Shown here: one piece after another, positions 19,800 through 28,685 of the stretch | Position numbering within the stretch: the stretch's first letter is position 1 | How the letters are laid out: the number at the start of each line of letters is the position of its first letter | From: an uncultured Isosphaeraceae bacterium | Lineage (GTDB): Bacteria; Planctomycetota; Planctomycetia; Isosphaerales; Isosphaeraceae | Length of the DNA: 64,000 nucleotides | Direction: 5' to 3' | NCBI GenBank assembly: GCA_945957605.1 | Contig: CAMFLR010000001.1 | Location: 62,001-126,000, forward strand | Notes under the pieces: generated by a model | Told to the model about the DNA's origin: nothing | Seen by the model: only the letters and a program-made list of their open reading frames with translations | Database searches by the model: none | Position numbers and translations under genes: made by a program

Positions 19800-22442
19800 A
19801 TGACGACCGATGAATTGCGCGAAGCTTACCTCGACTTCTTCGTTTCGAAGGGATGTATTCGCAAGCCGTCAGACCTGCTTGTGCCGCCAAACGACACGAC
19901 GGTGCTGTTCACGCCTGCTGGTATGAACCAGTTCAAACGTGAGTTCATGGGGCTTGGTGCACCTGGCTTCACCCGGGCGACGACCTGCCAGAAGTGTATT
20001 CGCACCGGCGATATCGAGAACGTCGGCAAAACGCCGCGCCATATGACGTTCTTTGAAATGCTCGGCAATTTCTCATTTGGAGATTATTTCAAGAAAGAAG
20101 CGATTCATTGGGCCTGGGAACTGCTTACAAAGGTTCTCAAGATTCCCAAGGATCGTCTCACGATCACCGTCTATCTCGACGACGATGAAGCTTTCAACAT
20201 CTGGAACAAGGAAGTAGGTGTTCCCGCCAATCGCATCACGCGCATGGGCGAGGACGATAACTTCTGGCCCGCCGGCGCACCGACGCACGGCCCCGACGGC
20301 GTCTGCGGTCCCTGCTCCGAAATTTTCTACCATGGGGACGGTATCGAGTCGGTCGAAATCTGGAACCTGGTGTTTACGCAATTCAACCGCGTGGGACCTG
20401 GCCAACTCGAGCCGTTGCCGAACAAAAATATTGATACGGGGATGGGTCTCGAGCGTGCAGCCGCCGCGCTTCAAGGCGTGAAGTCGAACTTCGAGACCGA
20501 CATTTTCCGGCCAATCGTCGCCCGCGCTGCCGAAGCGGTTGGTGTGAAGTATGAGGTCGACACACCCACCGGCGTTCGCATCCGTCGCATCTCCGACCAC
20601 GCCCGTGCGCTCACTTTCTGCATTCACGAAAACGTCCGCCCCGACAAGCAAAAGCAAGGCTACGTCGTTCGCCGTCTCCTCCGTCGCGCTGTGCTCGACG
20701 CCTATCAGATTGGCCGTCGCGACCCATTCCTGCACCAGATCGTGCCGGTCATCACCGAAGTAATGGGCAAGGCGTATCCCGAACTTAAGGAGAGCGTCAC
20801 GCGGGTGCAGTCTGTCATTCGCGAGGAAGAAGAGGTCTTCCTCAAGAACCTCGAAAACGGCCTGAAGTTGCTGAACGATACGTTCCGCAGGGCGCACGCT
20901 GCCGGTTCCGATACGGTTGGTGGTAAAGAGGCGTTCGTCCTGCATTCGACGTATGGTATCCCAATTGAGATTACGCAGAGCCTCGCTGCAGATAATAATT
21001 TGAATGTGGATATGATCGGTTTTGAACGTGAAAGCGATACGCACGCGGGGATTTCTCGCGGAACGGCGGATCCGGCCCCTGTGTTTACGTCGGGACCGAT
21101 CGACGCACTCAAGGCCGAATACCACGACGGCAGCCAGTTCCTTGGCTACGAAACCACCGCGAGCGAAGGCAAGGTGATCGGCATCATCGCACAAGGGGTG
21201 CTGGCCGAGCGTGCGGCATCGTCGCACCTGGAAGGTGGCAAGCCGGGACACGACGAAAAGCCCATTGCCCTCGTGCTTGATCGTACGCCGTTCTACGGCG
21301 AAAGCGGCGGACAGGTCGGTGATACCGGAACAATCACAGGAGAAGGCTTCGCATTCGAGGTGCTCGACACCAAGAAGGACGAGGGTTTCACTGTTCACAT
21401 CGGCCACGTGACGAACGGAACGATCACGCTCGGCGCGAAAGTGAAGGCAACGGTTAATCTCGAACGTCGCGAGGCGATTCGCCGAGCCCACTCGGCCACG
21501 CACGTCTTGCACCACGCGTTGCACACACATCTTGGGAAGCACGCTCAGCAGGCCGGCTCGAAGGTCGAGCCCGACCGACTTCGCTTCGACTTCTCGAATC
21601 CCGAAGCCGTCGGCCGCGATCGGCTCAAGTCGATCGAGGAGACGGTCAATCTGCGCGTGCTCCGCGCCGAGCCAGTGTCGTGGAAGACGATGCCGATCGA
21701 AGAGGCTCGGTCGCTTGGCGCGATGGCGTTGTTTGGCGAGAAGTATCCCGACATCGTCCGCGTCGTGCAGATGGGCGAATTCTCTCGCGAACTCTGCGGC
21801 GGCACGCATCTCGATAACGTTGGCCAGGTCGGCCTCTTCAAGGTCGTCGGCGAGGAGTCGGTCTCGGCCGGTACCAGGCGCATCACTGCCCTCACCGGCA
21901 AGGCCGCGCTTGATCTGATCCGTCAGGAAGAAGAAGCGCTCGCCGAGGTTGCGGCCGTTCTCAAGGCGCCGGTCGCTCAGGTCGCCGAACGCGTAAACTC
22001 GCTCGTCGAAGAAATCAAAACGCTCAAGAAGCAACTCGCTACCAAGAAGGCCGACACCGCGCCGAAAACCTCGGCCGAGGATCTGCTTAGCTCTGCCGAA
22101 ACGATCGGTGGCGCAAAAGTCGTCACGGCACAGCTTCCCGAAAGCAATGCCGACGAGATGCGTCAACTCGTCGACGTTCTACGTCGCAAGGCCGATAACG
22201 CCGGACTCGCCGTCTTCCTCGCGTCAGCCGCTGAAGGCAAGGTGACGCTGATCGCCGGCGTCACACCCGACCTGATCACAAAGGGCCTGAACGCCGGCCT
22301 GTGGCTCAAGGATGTCGCACCGATTGTCGGTGGCGGCGGCGGCGGTCGCCCCGACCTCGCGCAAGCCGGCGGTAAAGATGCGGCGAAGATTCCCGAGGCA
22401 CTCGCGAAGGCGCTCGCGCATGTGTCGGGCAAACTCGCTTGA
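19800..22442 (+). CDS. alaS: Alanyl-tRNA synthetase
   Basis: An 880-residue class II synthetase charging tRNA-Ala. The N-terminal motif region TPAGMNQFKREFMG and RHMTFFEMLGNFSFGDYF is diagnostic. The editing domain carries both halves of its zinc site: HSATHVLHHALHTHLG (~residues 562-577) and CGGTHLDNVGQVG (~665-677). The C-terminal DHHA1-like domain ends with GGGGGGRPDLAQAGG. All domains are in the usual order and the length is normal. It is followed by a perfect hairpin and then the convergent kinase gene. Confidence 0.97.
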   Translation: MTTDELREAYLDFFVSKGCIRKPSDLLVPPNDTTVLFTPAGMNQFKREFMGLGAPGFTRATTCQKCIRTGDIENVGKTPRHMTFFEMLGNFSFGDYFKKEAIHWAWELLTKVLKIPKDRLTITVYLDDDEAFNIWNKEVGVPANRITRMGEDDNFWPAGAPTHGPDGVCGPCSEIFYHGDGIESVEIWNLVFTQFNRVGPGQLEPLPNKNIDTGMGLERAAAALQGVKSNFETDIFRPIVARAAEAVGVKYEVDTPTGVRIRRISDHARALTFCIHENVRPDKQKQGYVVRRLLRRAVLDAYQIGRRDPFLHQIVPVITEVMGKAYPELKESVTRVQSVIREEEEVFLKNLENGLKLLNDTFRRAHAAGSDTVGGKEAFVLHSTYGIPIEITQSLAADNNLNVDMIGFERESDTHAGISRGTADPAPVFTSGPIDALKAEYHDGSQFLGYETTASEGKVIGIIAQGVLAERAASSHLEGGKPGHDEKPIALVLDRTPFYGESGGQVGDTGTITGEGFAFEVLDTKKDEGFTVHIGHVTNGTITLGAKVKATVNLERREAIRRAHSATHVLHHALHTHLGKHAQQAGSKVEPDRLRFDFSNPEAVGRDRLKSIEETVNLRVLRAEPVSWKTMPIEEARSLGAMALFGEKYPDIVRVVQMGEFSRELCGGTHLDNVGQVGLFKVVGEESVSAGTRRITALTGKAALDLIRQEEEALAEVAAVLKAPVAQVAERVNSLVEEIKTLKKQLATKKADTAPKTSAEDLLSSAETIGGAKVVTAQLPESNADEMRQLVDVLRRKADNAGLAVFLASAAEGKVTLIAGVTPDLITKGLNAGLWLKDVAPIVGGGGGGRPDLAQAGGKDAAKIPEALAKALAHVSGKLA

Positions 22443-22456
22443 TTGCAGGCGATCAA

Positions 22457-22481
22457 TGCGGTCGTTGACGAGACGACCGCA
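22457..22481. terminator. Hairpin between convergent alaS and kinase genes
   Basis: TGCGGTCGT, loop TGACGAG, ACGACCGCA: nine perfect pairs in the 55-bp gap between two convergent genes. Probably the alaS terminator; the kinase side is only 17 bp away, so it may serve both. Confidence 0.55.
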
Positions 22482-22497
22482 CATCGCTCACTGTTGT

Positions 22498-24771
22498 TCA
22501 GTCAAGAATGTTCTGATATGTGAGTGATAGGACCTTGTAGACGGCTCCTTCGTGCGTACAGAGCAGCGGGAACCGCGCCCGTTCCTCTTTCGTGAAGTAG
22601 GGCTGTTGACTGTTAGTGGTACCTCGCGCTGCCTTGGTTGGTGCTGCGCCGTTGCGCAAGTACGACTTCTTGGGAATGGATAGGTGAGTATCTGGGCCGT
22701 CATAGCGTGAAATGATGCGGCCGTTTGCTCGCAGCGTGATTTCTCGTGGTCGGACCCAGACCTCAAGCTCGACCGGATCGGCATTGTACTTGATGATTCG
22801 CCCTTCGTGCCTGGTGGGATTCAATTCGGCCGGCTTGCCGTCGATGTATGAGAAGCCGCTGACTTCTCCGCCCCAACCGTCAATCACCGCGAGAAATTTC
22901 GTATCGCCGCGCGGGAGCCAGATCTGGAAATCGGGCTTTCCCCGCATGTATTTGACCTTCGCTTTGATGACATAACGATCGCCGCAGGAATAGGGGATGA
23001 TCGTCATATCCTGAGCAGCCATGCTCGAAATCAGCGTCGTTCCTTCGCGCCGCCAACTCCCCATGCGGCCGAGTTCATCAGGCCGGAAGAGTGCGACAAG
23101 ATCGACTGGCTCGCTCAAATTCGACTCGACCTTCTCGCCACCAATCTCTGATTTTGCCGATCCTGATTCGCTCTCAGTTTTTCTATGATGTGTCGTTTTC
23201 GTGCCCTGATTCTTGCCCCCCGACATCGTCATCGCCAACCCGCCAATAACCACGGCGCAACCCATCACTCCCGCTGCAACGAAGGCCTTTTTTCGACCGC
23301 TTGATGATGGCGGGACTGGGGCCGGTTCGATCGCGGGTTCAGGATCTGGCTTGTCTTGCGACTGGGGAACTTTGTGCTCGGTCGACGGCTTTGGGTTTGA
23401 TTGATCTGCGACCGCGACGGGCTGAGGTGTCGCGGCTGTCTGAGGCGGCACGACCGCCGCAGCCGAACCGAGCTTTGCATTGGAGCCGGAAGACGACAGT
23501 GACGAATGCGCCTGGATCCATCCAGTCACGGCGGCGGCGAGTTCGCTCATCTTCTGATAGCGGTCGCCGGCGTCACGCGCCATGGCTTTAAGGCAAATCG
23601 CCTCGAGTTTGGGGTCGAGGTCGGGGCGATACTGCGACGGCGGCGTGGGCGGGCTTGTGAGAATTTTCGTCACAACGGCCCAGCCATCGGCCTTGTGCGG
23701 TAGTTTGCCGGTGAGAATTTCGTAGAAGATCACGCCGAGCGCGTAGATATCGGATCGCGGGCCGATGAGGTCGATCTCGCCGCGAAGTTGCTCGGGCGCC
23801 ATGTACCAGAGCGTCCCCAAGATCTGGCCGGCCTGCGTCATCCGCTCGCCGCCCGCATCCAGCCGACGCGCGAGTCCGAAGTCGACGATCACCGGCTCAC
23901 GGCGACTACCCGACTGCTTGAGCATTACGTTCGAGGGCTTCAAATCGCGATGCACTACGCCGCGGTTGTGTGCGTCTTGTAGGGCCAGCGCGAGCTTGCC
24001 GATGAGTGTCGCCGCCTGAAGCTGAGGCATACCATCGGGCCCGATCACCTCGGCAAGCGACTGCCCCTGGATGTACGCCATCTTCAAATAGGGCCGGCCG
24101 TTGACCTCGCCGAAGTCGTAAATCGGGCAAAGGTAGGGATGGTCGAGCGAGGCGGCTGCGCGGGCCTCTTCGAGAAATCGCCGGCGCACCTCGTCGCCAT
24201 CGCCAGGGCCGAAGGTTGGAACCTTGAGCGCAACGTTGCGGTCGAGCTGGTCGTCCATTGCCAGGTAGACCGAACCCATACCGCCTTGCCCCAGCCGCTT
24301 GATCAGGCGATAGCGGCCGAACTGCGGCGAAATGCCTTCCAGGCTCGGGTCGATTGGTGTGGCGGGAGATCCCGCTTGCGACTTCGCGCGTTCTTCCTCG
24401 ACGAGTTTTGCGAACTCAGCCGACTGATCCGGGAAGCGCCGGAAGTAACCTTCCACGGACGTCGTTTGCCCCGAACCTAACCGCGCCTGGAATTCGGCGA
24501 GAATGAGTTTGGGTGAGATCTGGCTCGAACTACCCAGATCACTAAATATGCTTAGGTATTCTTCGAGACCGCGCTGACCGTGGCGGTGTTTCAGATCGAC
24601 TTTTACGAGCTGTTCGAGACCCAAGCGCCGAGCCTCTGGATTGGTTGGCAGGCCTGCAGCGGCTGCCTCGATACCATCGGGAGTCCAGTTCGTGTCGAAC
24701 GCTGCGGCACATGCATCGATTACCGCACGATCGGCGTTCGAAATCTGGCCATGTCCGTCATCGGCTGCCAT
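22498..24771 (-). CDS. Membrane Ser/Thr protein kinase with extracytoplasmic sensor-like domain
   Basis: 757 residues. An N-terminal ~150-residue helical region precedes a complete Hanks-type kinase domain (~153-420): GQGGMGSVY loop, Lys183 in VALKVP, HRDLKPSNV with the catalytic Asp at 276, DFGLAR and WYMAPEQL. A Pro/Ser/Ala-rich linker (~425-490) leads to one membrane helix (~496-516). The outer part (~548-757) is beta-rich (SWRREGTTLIS, FQIWLPRGDTKFLAVIDGW, EVWVRPREITLRANGR) and resembles the concanavalin-like fold of DUF1080-type domains. This is a common planctomycete receptor-kinase plan. The ligand and substrates are unknown. The C-terminus lies next to the alaS 3' end, convergent. Confidence 0.9.
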   Translation of the reverse strand: MAADDGHGQISNADRAVIDACAAAFDTNWTPDGIEAAAAGLPTNPEARRLGLEQLVKVDLKHRHGQRGLEEYLSIFSDLGSSSQISPKLILAEFQARLGSGQTTSVEGYFRRFPDQSAEFAKLVEEERAKSQAGSPATPIDPSLEGISPQFGRYRLIKRLGQGGMGSVYLAMDDQLDRNVALKVPTFGPGDGDEVRRRFLEEARAAASLDHPYLCPIYDFGEVNGRPYLKMAYIQGQSLAEVIGPDGMPQLQAATLIGKLALALQDAHNRGVVHRDLKPSNVMLKQSGSRREPVIVDFGLARRLDAGGERMTQAGQILGTLWYMAPEQLRGEIDLIGPRSDIYALGVIFYEILTGKLPHKADGWAVVTKILTSPPTPPSQYRPDLDPKLEAICLKAMARDAGDRYQKMSELAAAVTGWIQAHSSLSSSGSNAKLGSAAAVVPPQTAATPQPVAVADQSNPKPSTEHKVPQSQDKPDPEPAIEPAPVPPSSSGRKKAFVAAGVMGCAVVIGGLAMTMSGGKNQGTKTTHHRKTESESGSAKSEIGGEKVESNLSEPVDLVALFRPDELGRMGSWRREGTTLISSMAAQDMTIIPYSCGDRYVIKAKVKYMRGKPDFQIWLPRGDTKFLAVIDGWGGEVSGFSYIDGKPAELNPTRHEGRIIKYNADPVELEVWVRPREITLRANGRIISRYDGPDTHLSIPKKSYLRNGAAPTKAARGTTNSQQPYFTKEERARFPLLCTHEGAVYKVLSLTYQNILD

Positions 24772-24991
24772 GAAGTAAACTCCGCGTCGATTACTTAAAT
24801 CATGAACTTCTCATGGTGTCGCGCCGACGTGCCAATCGCAAGAACTTGATAATCCTGGCCCGCCGGGATCAGGATATCGCCTACAATTAAGAGACACTGA
24901 TGCGAAGGTCTCAGAATGAGACGAATTCTCTCCCCAGTCTCGTCTCGCGGCGGTTTTCCCCGACCGGTTTGCGAATCAGGAGGACGGCTCC

Positions 24992-25909
24992 GTGCACGCG
25001 ACAATTCTGGCCATTGCTTTGATTGCGCTTCTGCTCGCGGACCGCAGTGAGGGCCTGCCAAACCCGGCATCGCCGTCGAAGACGATTCCGGCGATCGTGG
25101 ATACGGATAAAGGAGATCGCGAACGTGCTGCGGCTTACGCTCGCGCGGTGCAAAAGCGCGTGGGGGCCGAAGCCGCCGTCGTGCACTATGTCGAAGTGAC
25201 GTTTGAGTCCGAGAAGCGGGCGATCGAGGAAGAAATCGCGAGTACGAAAGCCGATCAGGAAACGAAACAGTTGTTTCTTATGTCAGAACTGGAAAAAGCG
25301 AGCAGAGTGCTCTCGCCGCCCAAGCTCGTAGGCTTCGTGCTTGAGGTCAAAAAAATCCAGTTCAGGGCGGAGAATGCGCTGGTAAAGCGAGATATTCTCA
25401 TCAATATCACCAAAGAAAAAACGATAAAGGCACTTCAGGCAGAGGTGGCAAAACATCGGGTCGATGAACTTGCGCAGAAATTGATCCTCGAATCAAAACT
25501 GAAGGAGCCAGCGCTCGAACAATCGCAACGAGCGCGCAAAGCGATCGAACTCGCGATCAAGGAGTATTCAGATACAGTCTTCCCGGCCGAATTGTCGCGA
25601 CTTGACGCGAAGGTCGATGCTGAAAAAGCGGCGCTTCGGCTGGCGCAAGAACGGTTGGCGTCGACGAAGGCGAAGCCGCCAAGCCCGTATGTCGACGGTA
25701 ATTCAAACCGCCTCAGCGATGAATTGGCGGTGAAAATGCAGGAATACAGACTCGAGAACGTGCAACAAGAGCGGACATTCTTGCTCAAAAACGTGAAAAC
25801 GCGAGTGATTGATGCGCTTCAGTTGGAACTGGAAATCGCCAGGGCTCGGGAGAAAGCTGCAGAGCCGGAGTTTGACGATGCAAAATCTAAGGACGGAAGC
25901 CATAAGTGA
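24992..25909 (+). CDS. Secreted coiled-coil hypothetical protein
   Basis: Starts with GTG 24992, preceded 8 bp upstream by AGGAGG (24978-24983). The N-terminus HATILAIALIALLLADRSEG is a signal peptide. The rest (to residue 305) is highly charged, rich in Glu, Lys, Ala and Leu in long helical runs (EKRAIEEEIASTKADQE; AEKAALRLAQERLASTK). It looks like an extended coiled coil, as in the helical hairpins of periplasmic adaptor proteins, but no lipoyl or barrel domain is present. I do not recognise a family. A short coding-like remnant lies just downstream. Confidence 0.65.
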   Translation: MHATILAIALIALLLADRSEGLPNPASPSKTIPAIVDTDKGDRERAAAYARAVQKRVGAEAAVVHYVEVTFESEKRAIEEEIASTKADQETKQLFLMSELEKASRVLSPPKLVGFVLEVKKIQFRAENALVKRDILINITKEKTIKALQAEVAKHRVDELAQKLILESKLKEPALEQSQRARKAIELAIKEYSDTVFPAELSRLDAKVDAEKAALRLAQERLASTKAKPPSPYVDGNSNRLSDELAVKMQEYRLENVQQERTFLLKNVKTRVIDALQLELEIARAREKAAEPEFDDAKSKDGSHK

Positions 25910-26251
25910 TTTGATATAACAGGTCAAGCGCAAAGAAGTTCTCATAAATTTGCTCGAGGACATCGAATCTGGCATGACTGCCGACAAGTCCAAACAGATG
26001 GGTTCAGTAGAGGTCACGGTCAAAGACGCATAAGAGCGACATCAAGCAGAGAAGAGATAGCCTGTTTCGACACGTCAAATGCGGTATGTACAAGATTTGA
26101 ACTTCGTGGCGCCGGTTCACGTTTTGTGAATCGGTTCTTATTAGTTCTTCACATCGGCTTTGCCTTATCCTGGTACAATCCCGTACGACTCCCGGCCTGG
26201 CCAATACGTAAAGCCAAGCCGAATTCGGACTTCGACCAGGGAGAACCCGCA
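25910..26251. other. Intergenic region with a coding remnant
   Basis: About 340 bp. Bases 25920-26033 form a 37-codon open stretch without a start, described separately. The rest is lower in GC and contains the promoter and leader of the next gene; a TACAAT at ~26176 has no good -35 partner. Confidence 0.35.
25920..26033 (+). pseudogene. Coding-like remnant downstream of the coiled-coil gene
   Basis: The frame reads QVKRKEVLINLLEDIESG, then MTADKSKQMGSVEVTVKDA, then TAA. It has no start codon and is bounded upstream by TAA 25917-25919. The segment VKRKEVLIN resembles VKRDILIN within the preceding protein. It may be the 3' end of a decayed duplicate or of an ancestral longer gene. Weakly supported. 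Confidence 0.3.
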
Positions 26252-26893
26252 ATGCGTGACGTGATCCGGACGTTGGTAGTCGCTGGGATGATCGGTGTTG
26301 GGGCGATGGCTCAGGCCGGCGAGGAGAGCATTCCGCTCAACAAGCTGCCCAAGGGCGTGCTTGCCGCAGTGAAGGCGAAGTTTCCCAAGGGGAAGCCTGT
26401 CGAGGCGGCCAAGGAAGTGGAAGACGGTGAAACAAAGTATGAAGTCGTGATCATGCTCGAGGGCAAACAGATCGACGTGCTCGTCGATGACGAGAATGAA
26501 GTCGAAGGTTACGAAACAGAAATCGAAGCCGACGACTTGACCGTTCGCGTCGCCAAGGCGCTCCGCAAGGCTTACCCCAAGGCGAAGGCCACCAAGTACG
26601 AAGCAGTTTACGAAGTGGAGAACGGAACTGACGAACTCGAGTATTACGAGATCCACCTCGTCACCGACGAGAAGAAAGAAATCGAAGTTAAGATCCAGCC
26701 CAGCGGCACTCTTGTGAAGGGCGAAGAGGAAGAAGACAAAGAAGAGCCGCGCGACGCCAAGGGCAAGGAAAAGGGCGAAAAATCTGGCAAGAAGAAAAAG
26801 GGTGACGGTAAAGCCGAAGCGAAGGGTGAGAAGAAGGAACGCAAGGGCGACAAGAAGGACAACGATGACGACGAGAAGGAAGAAAAGAAGTAA
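26252..26893 (+). CDS. Secreted PepSY-like protein with Lys/Glu tail
   Basis: Start ATG 26252 is supported by GGGAGA (26239-26244). The 213-residue protein has a signal peptide (MRDVIRTLVVAGMIGVGAMAQAG). Two PepSY-like (DUF2874-type) units follow: LNKLPKGVLAAVKAKFPKGK with KYEVVIMLEGKQIDVLVD, and VRVAKALRKAYPKAKATK with LEYYEIHLVTDEKKEIEVK. The last ~65 residues are almost only Lys, Glu, Asp and Gly, a polyampholyte tail. PepSY-like domains are thought to inhibit or regulate proteases, but no target is known here. A hairpin terminator follows at 26938. Confidence 0.75.
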   Translation: MRDVIRTLVVAGMIGVGAMAQAGEESIPLNKLPKGVLAAVKAKFPKGKPVEAAKEVEDGETKYEVVIMLEGKQIDVLVDDENEVEGYETEIEADDLTVRVAKALRKAYPKAKATKYEAVYEVENGTDELEYYEIHLVTDEKKEIEVKIQPSGTLVKGEEEEDKEEPRDAKGKEKGEKSGKKKKGDGKAEAKGEKKERKGDKKDNDDDEKEEKK

Positions 26894-26937
26894 GCGTCTG
26901 ATGACCTGCTAAGGTCAAACCTGACTCAATTGTTCGG

Positions 26938-26971
26938 CGGGCGGTCGCCTCTCAGCGAGGTGAGCCGCCCG
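26938..26971 (+). terminator. Hairpin after the PepSY-like gene
   Basis: CGGGCGG (26938-26944) pairs with CCGCCCG (26965-26971), with additional inner pairs CCTC/GAGG. It is followed by TCTGCTTTAG. Probable terminator. Confidence 0.5.
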
Positions 26972-27159
26972 TCTGCTTTAGATTCGGGCCGATTTCGGAT
27001 GATATAAGCGGATGTTTGCTTTGTAAAAACATCGTGACCAGCGGAGTAAAGCGTTGCTAGAGCGGGCGCGGTGTGCGAAGCTCATCCGCGTTGTCGCGCG
27101 ATGTCGCCGAATTGTTGCCGACGGTGTCGATAGCCCTCATTTTCGACAGGATTGTCGCC

Positions 27160-27810
27160 ATGGCACCCGACGAGAAGAAGCCGTTTTCGTTCAAGGTGAA
27201 CGTCTTGCCGTTCATCGTTGCTACATTTGGTGAATTCGTCGCGCTCTACTTCTGGCTCTGGTTCTTTCTTGAAAAGAATTACATTCTGGCAATCGTGTTG
27301 CTGCTCATCGGCTTTCTCGCCGAGCGATTGGCCGTGCTGTACTGGGTGAGCCAGGTTTTTGGCGCAGAGATTGGCATCACCGGTTCGACCAAGACACCGC
27401 TGCAAAAAGCAATCGGCCTGCTGATGATCACCGGCTCGGAGATCATCGTCTGGTCGCTGTGGTTCTTTGGCGATCGCGCCTTGCGCGAAGCCATTAACCC
27501 GACCGTCGCGATGATCGTGGCCTCGTTGATTTTGATCGTGGGCGAGCAGTTGCAGCACTCGTGGGATCTGGCGCTGCTCAATCAGAAGCGAATCCGAGAC
27601 TACATCTTTCACCCGACCGCCATCTTCATCACCGTGCTCGAATGCGGCGGCGGTATTTTGATGCTTTACTTCTACGACCAGAATATGCGAGGTGTCGCCG
27701 CGGCGATCATGCTCGCAGCGCTGACAATTGAACACGTCGTTCAAGGGAGCATGATTCAGCCTTCAGGTGTTCCAAAGACGCAACCTGCTCCCGAAGTCGC
27801 GAGCACATAG
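27160..27810 (+). CDS. Multi-pass membrane protein of unknown function
   Basis: 216 residues from ATG 27160 (ACAGGA about 8 bp upstream); an in-frame extension from 27073 lacks a site. About six membrane helices are predicted, for example LPFIVATFGEFVALYFWLW, ILAIVLLLIGFLAERLAVLY, AIGLLMITGSEIIVWSLWF, MIVASLILIVGEQLQHSW and FITVLECGGGILMLYFY. Charged residues recur inside helices (Glu in FGEF, GSE, VGEQ and LECG), which may mark ion binding or conduction. I do not recognise the family. The tail is short and polar. Confidence 0.62.
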   Translation: MAPDEKKPFSFKVNVLPFIVATFGEFVALYFWLWFFLEKNYILAIVLLLIGFLAERLAVLYWVSQVFGAEIGITGSTKTPLQKAIGLLMITGSEIIVWSLWFFGDRALREAINPTVAMIVASLILIVGEQLQHSWDLALLNQKRIRDYIFHPTAIFITVLECGGGILMLYFYDQNMRGVAAAIMLAALTIEHVVQGSMIQPSGVPKTQPAPEVAST

Positions 27811-28050
27811 CTCGATATTGGTCTCGTCGCGTTCGGCTTTCGCTCATGAAGGATTGAGGGGTGGTGATCGAAATCTGACCATCGGGTGCCTGCAGGACGT
27901 CACTTAGGGCACACTGGTGGGATCCCACCAGTGGCACCCTGAAAACGCCGACCGCGGCGTGAATTTCGCTCGCCATCCTGACTTCCAGGTGAGTATTGGT
28001 TTCAGCAGTGAGCCCAAAACCTCGCCAGCACCTGGCGTCTGAGTAGAAAC
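27811..28050. other. Intergenic region with a 22-bp perfect palindrome
   Basis: Between the membrane protein gene and the rpsI terminator I see no gene. It holds the palindrome at 27912-27933 described separately. Confidence 0.45.
27912..27933. repeat. 22-bp perfect palindrome
   Basis: CACTGGTGGGATCCCACCAGTG is fully self-complementary. Outer sequences (AGGGCA on the left, GCACCCT on the right) allow the stem to extend with one or two bulges. It lies between convergent genes. It could be a terminator, a short interspersed palindromic element or a protein-binding site. Confidence 0.7.
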
Positions 28051-28086
28051 GAAAAAAGGCCGGGGTTGAAAACAACCCCTGCCTTT
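28051..28086 (-). terminator. rplM-rpsI operon terminator
   Basis: Read on the minus strand: AAAGGC-A-GGGGTTG, loop TTTT, CAACCCC-G-GCCTTT followed by further T. Thirteen pairs with one internal mismatch and a T-tract, a classical intrinsic terminator 35 bp after rpsI. Confidence 0.85.
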
Positions 28087-28120
28087 GGATTTTGATCTCT
28101 CGATCGCGGTCGGTCGTCGA

Positions 28121-28525
28121 TCAACGCTTCGAGAACTGGAAGCTGCGACGGGCTTTCTTGTGGCCATACTTTTTACGTTCGACCTTACGCGAGTCACGAG
28201 TGAGGAACTCGTATTCGCGGAGCTTGGGCTCGAGGTCGGAACGGAATTCCTTGAGAGCGCGGGCCAGACCGAGGAGAACCGCGGCCGACTGGGCGCACTT
28301 GCCGCTGCCCTGCACGTTCACGAACACGTCGACGCGGCCACCCATTTCGGTGACGGTCAGCGGAGCACGTGCGTCCGAGCGCTGGGTTTCTTCGGGGAAA
28401 TACTGATCAACGTCTTTGTCGTTGATGATGTATTTGCCGGTGCCTTCACGAATCCGGACGCGGGCGACCGCGGTCTTACGCCGTCCGGTGCCCCAGATGT
28501 AAGGAGTCGCTGCCGCCGTGGTCAT
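28121..28525 (-). CDS. rpsI: 30S ribosomal protein S9
   Basis: 134 residues. The N-terminal family motif GTGRRKTAVARVR is at residues ~12-24, and the C-terminus KYGHKKARRSFQFSKR is the typical S9 tail, whose last Lys-Arg reaches the P-site tRNA. Length is normal for bacteria. It follows rplM on the same strand after ~160 bp, the conserved L13-S9 order found across bacteria. A strong terminator follows. Confidence 0.97.
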   Translation of the reverse strand: MTTAAATPYIWGTGRRKTAVARVRIREGTGKYIINDKDVDQYFPEETQRSDARAPLTVTEMGGRVDVFVNVQGSGKCAQSAAVLLGLARALKEFRSDLEPKLREYEFLTRDSRKVERKKYGHKKARRSFQFSKR

Positions 28526-28685
28526 GTTGAGCTCAATCCTGTCTGATCGAAAAACCCAGCCCCGCCAGGCGGCTGGTCCGGTTCATGAATCAATCTGTCG
28601 CAATTAATCTTATCGAAGGCCGATCGCATCCCGTCGAGCCAGATTCGTTCGAGCGGCTCGCCGGGATGGAATGAGCAGAGATGCG

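Noticed and set aside
20073-22166. 697-codon open frame on the minus strand across alaS
   Set aside because: It is fully antisense to a clear alanyl-tRNA synthetase. Such frames are expected from codon bias; the translation has no family motif and is Arg/Asp/His-rich.
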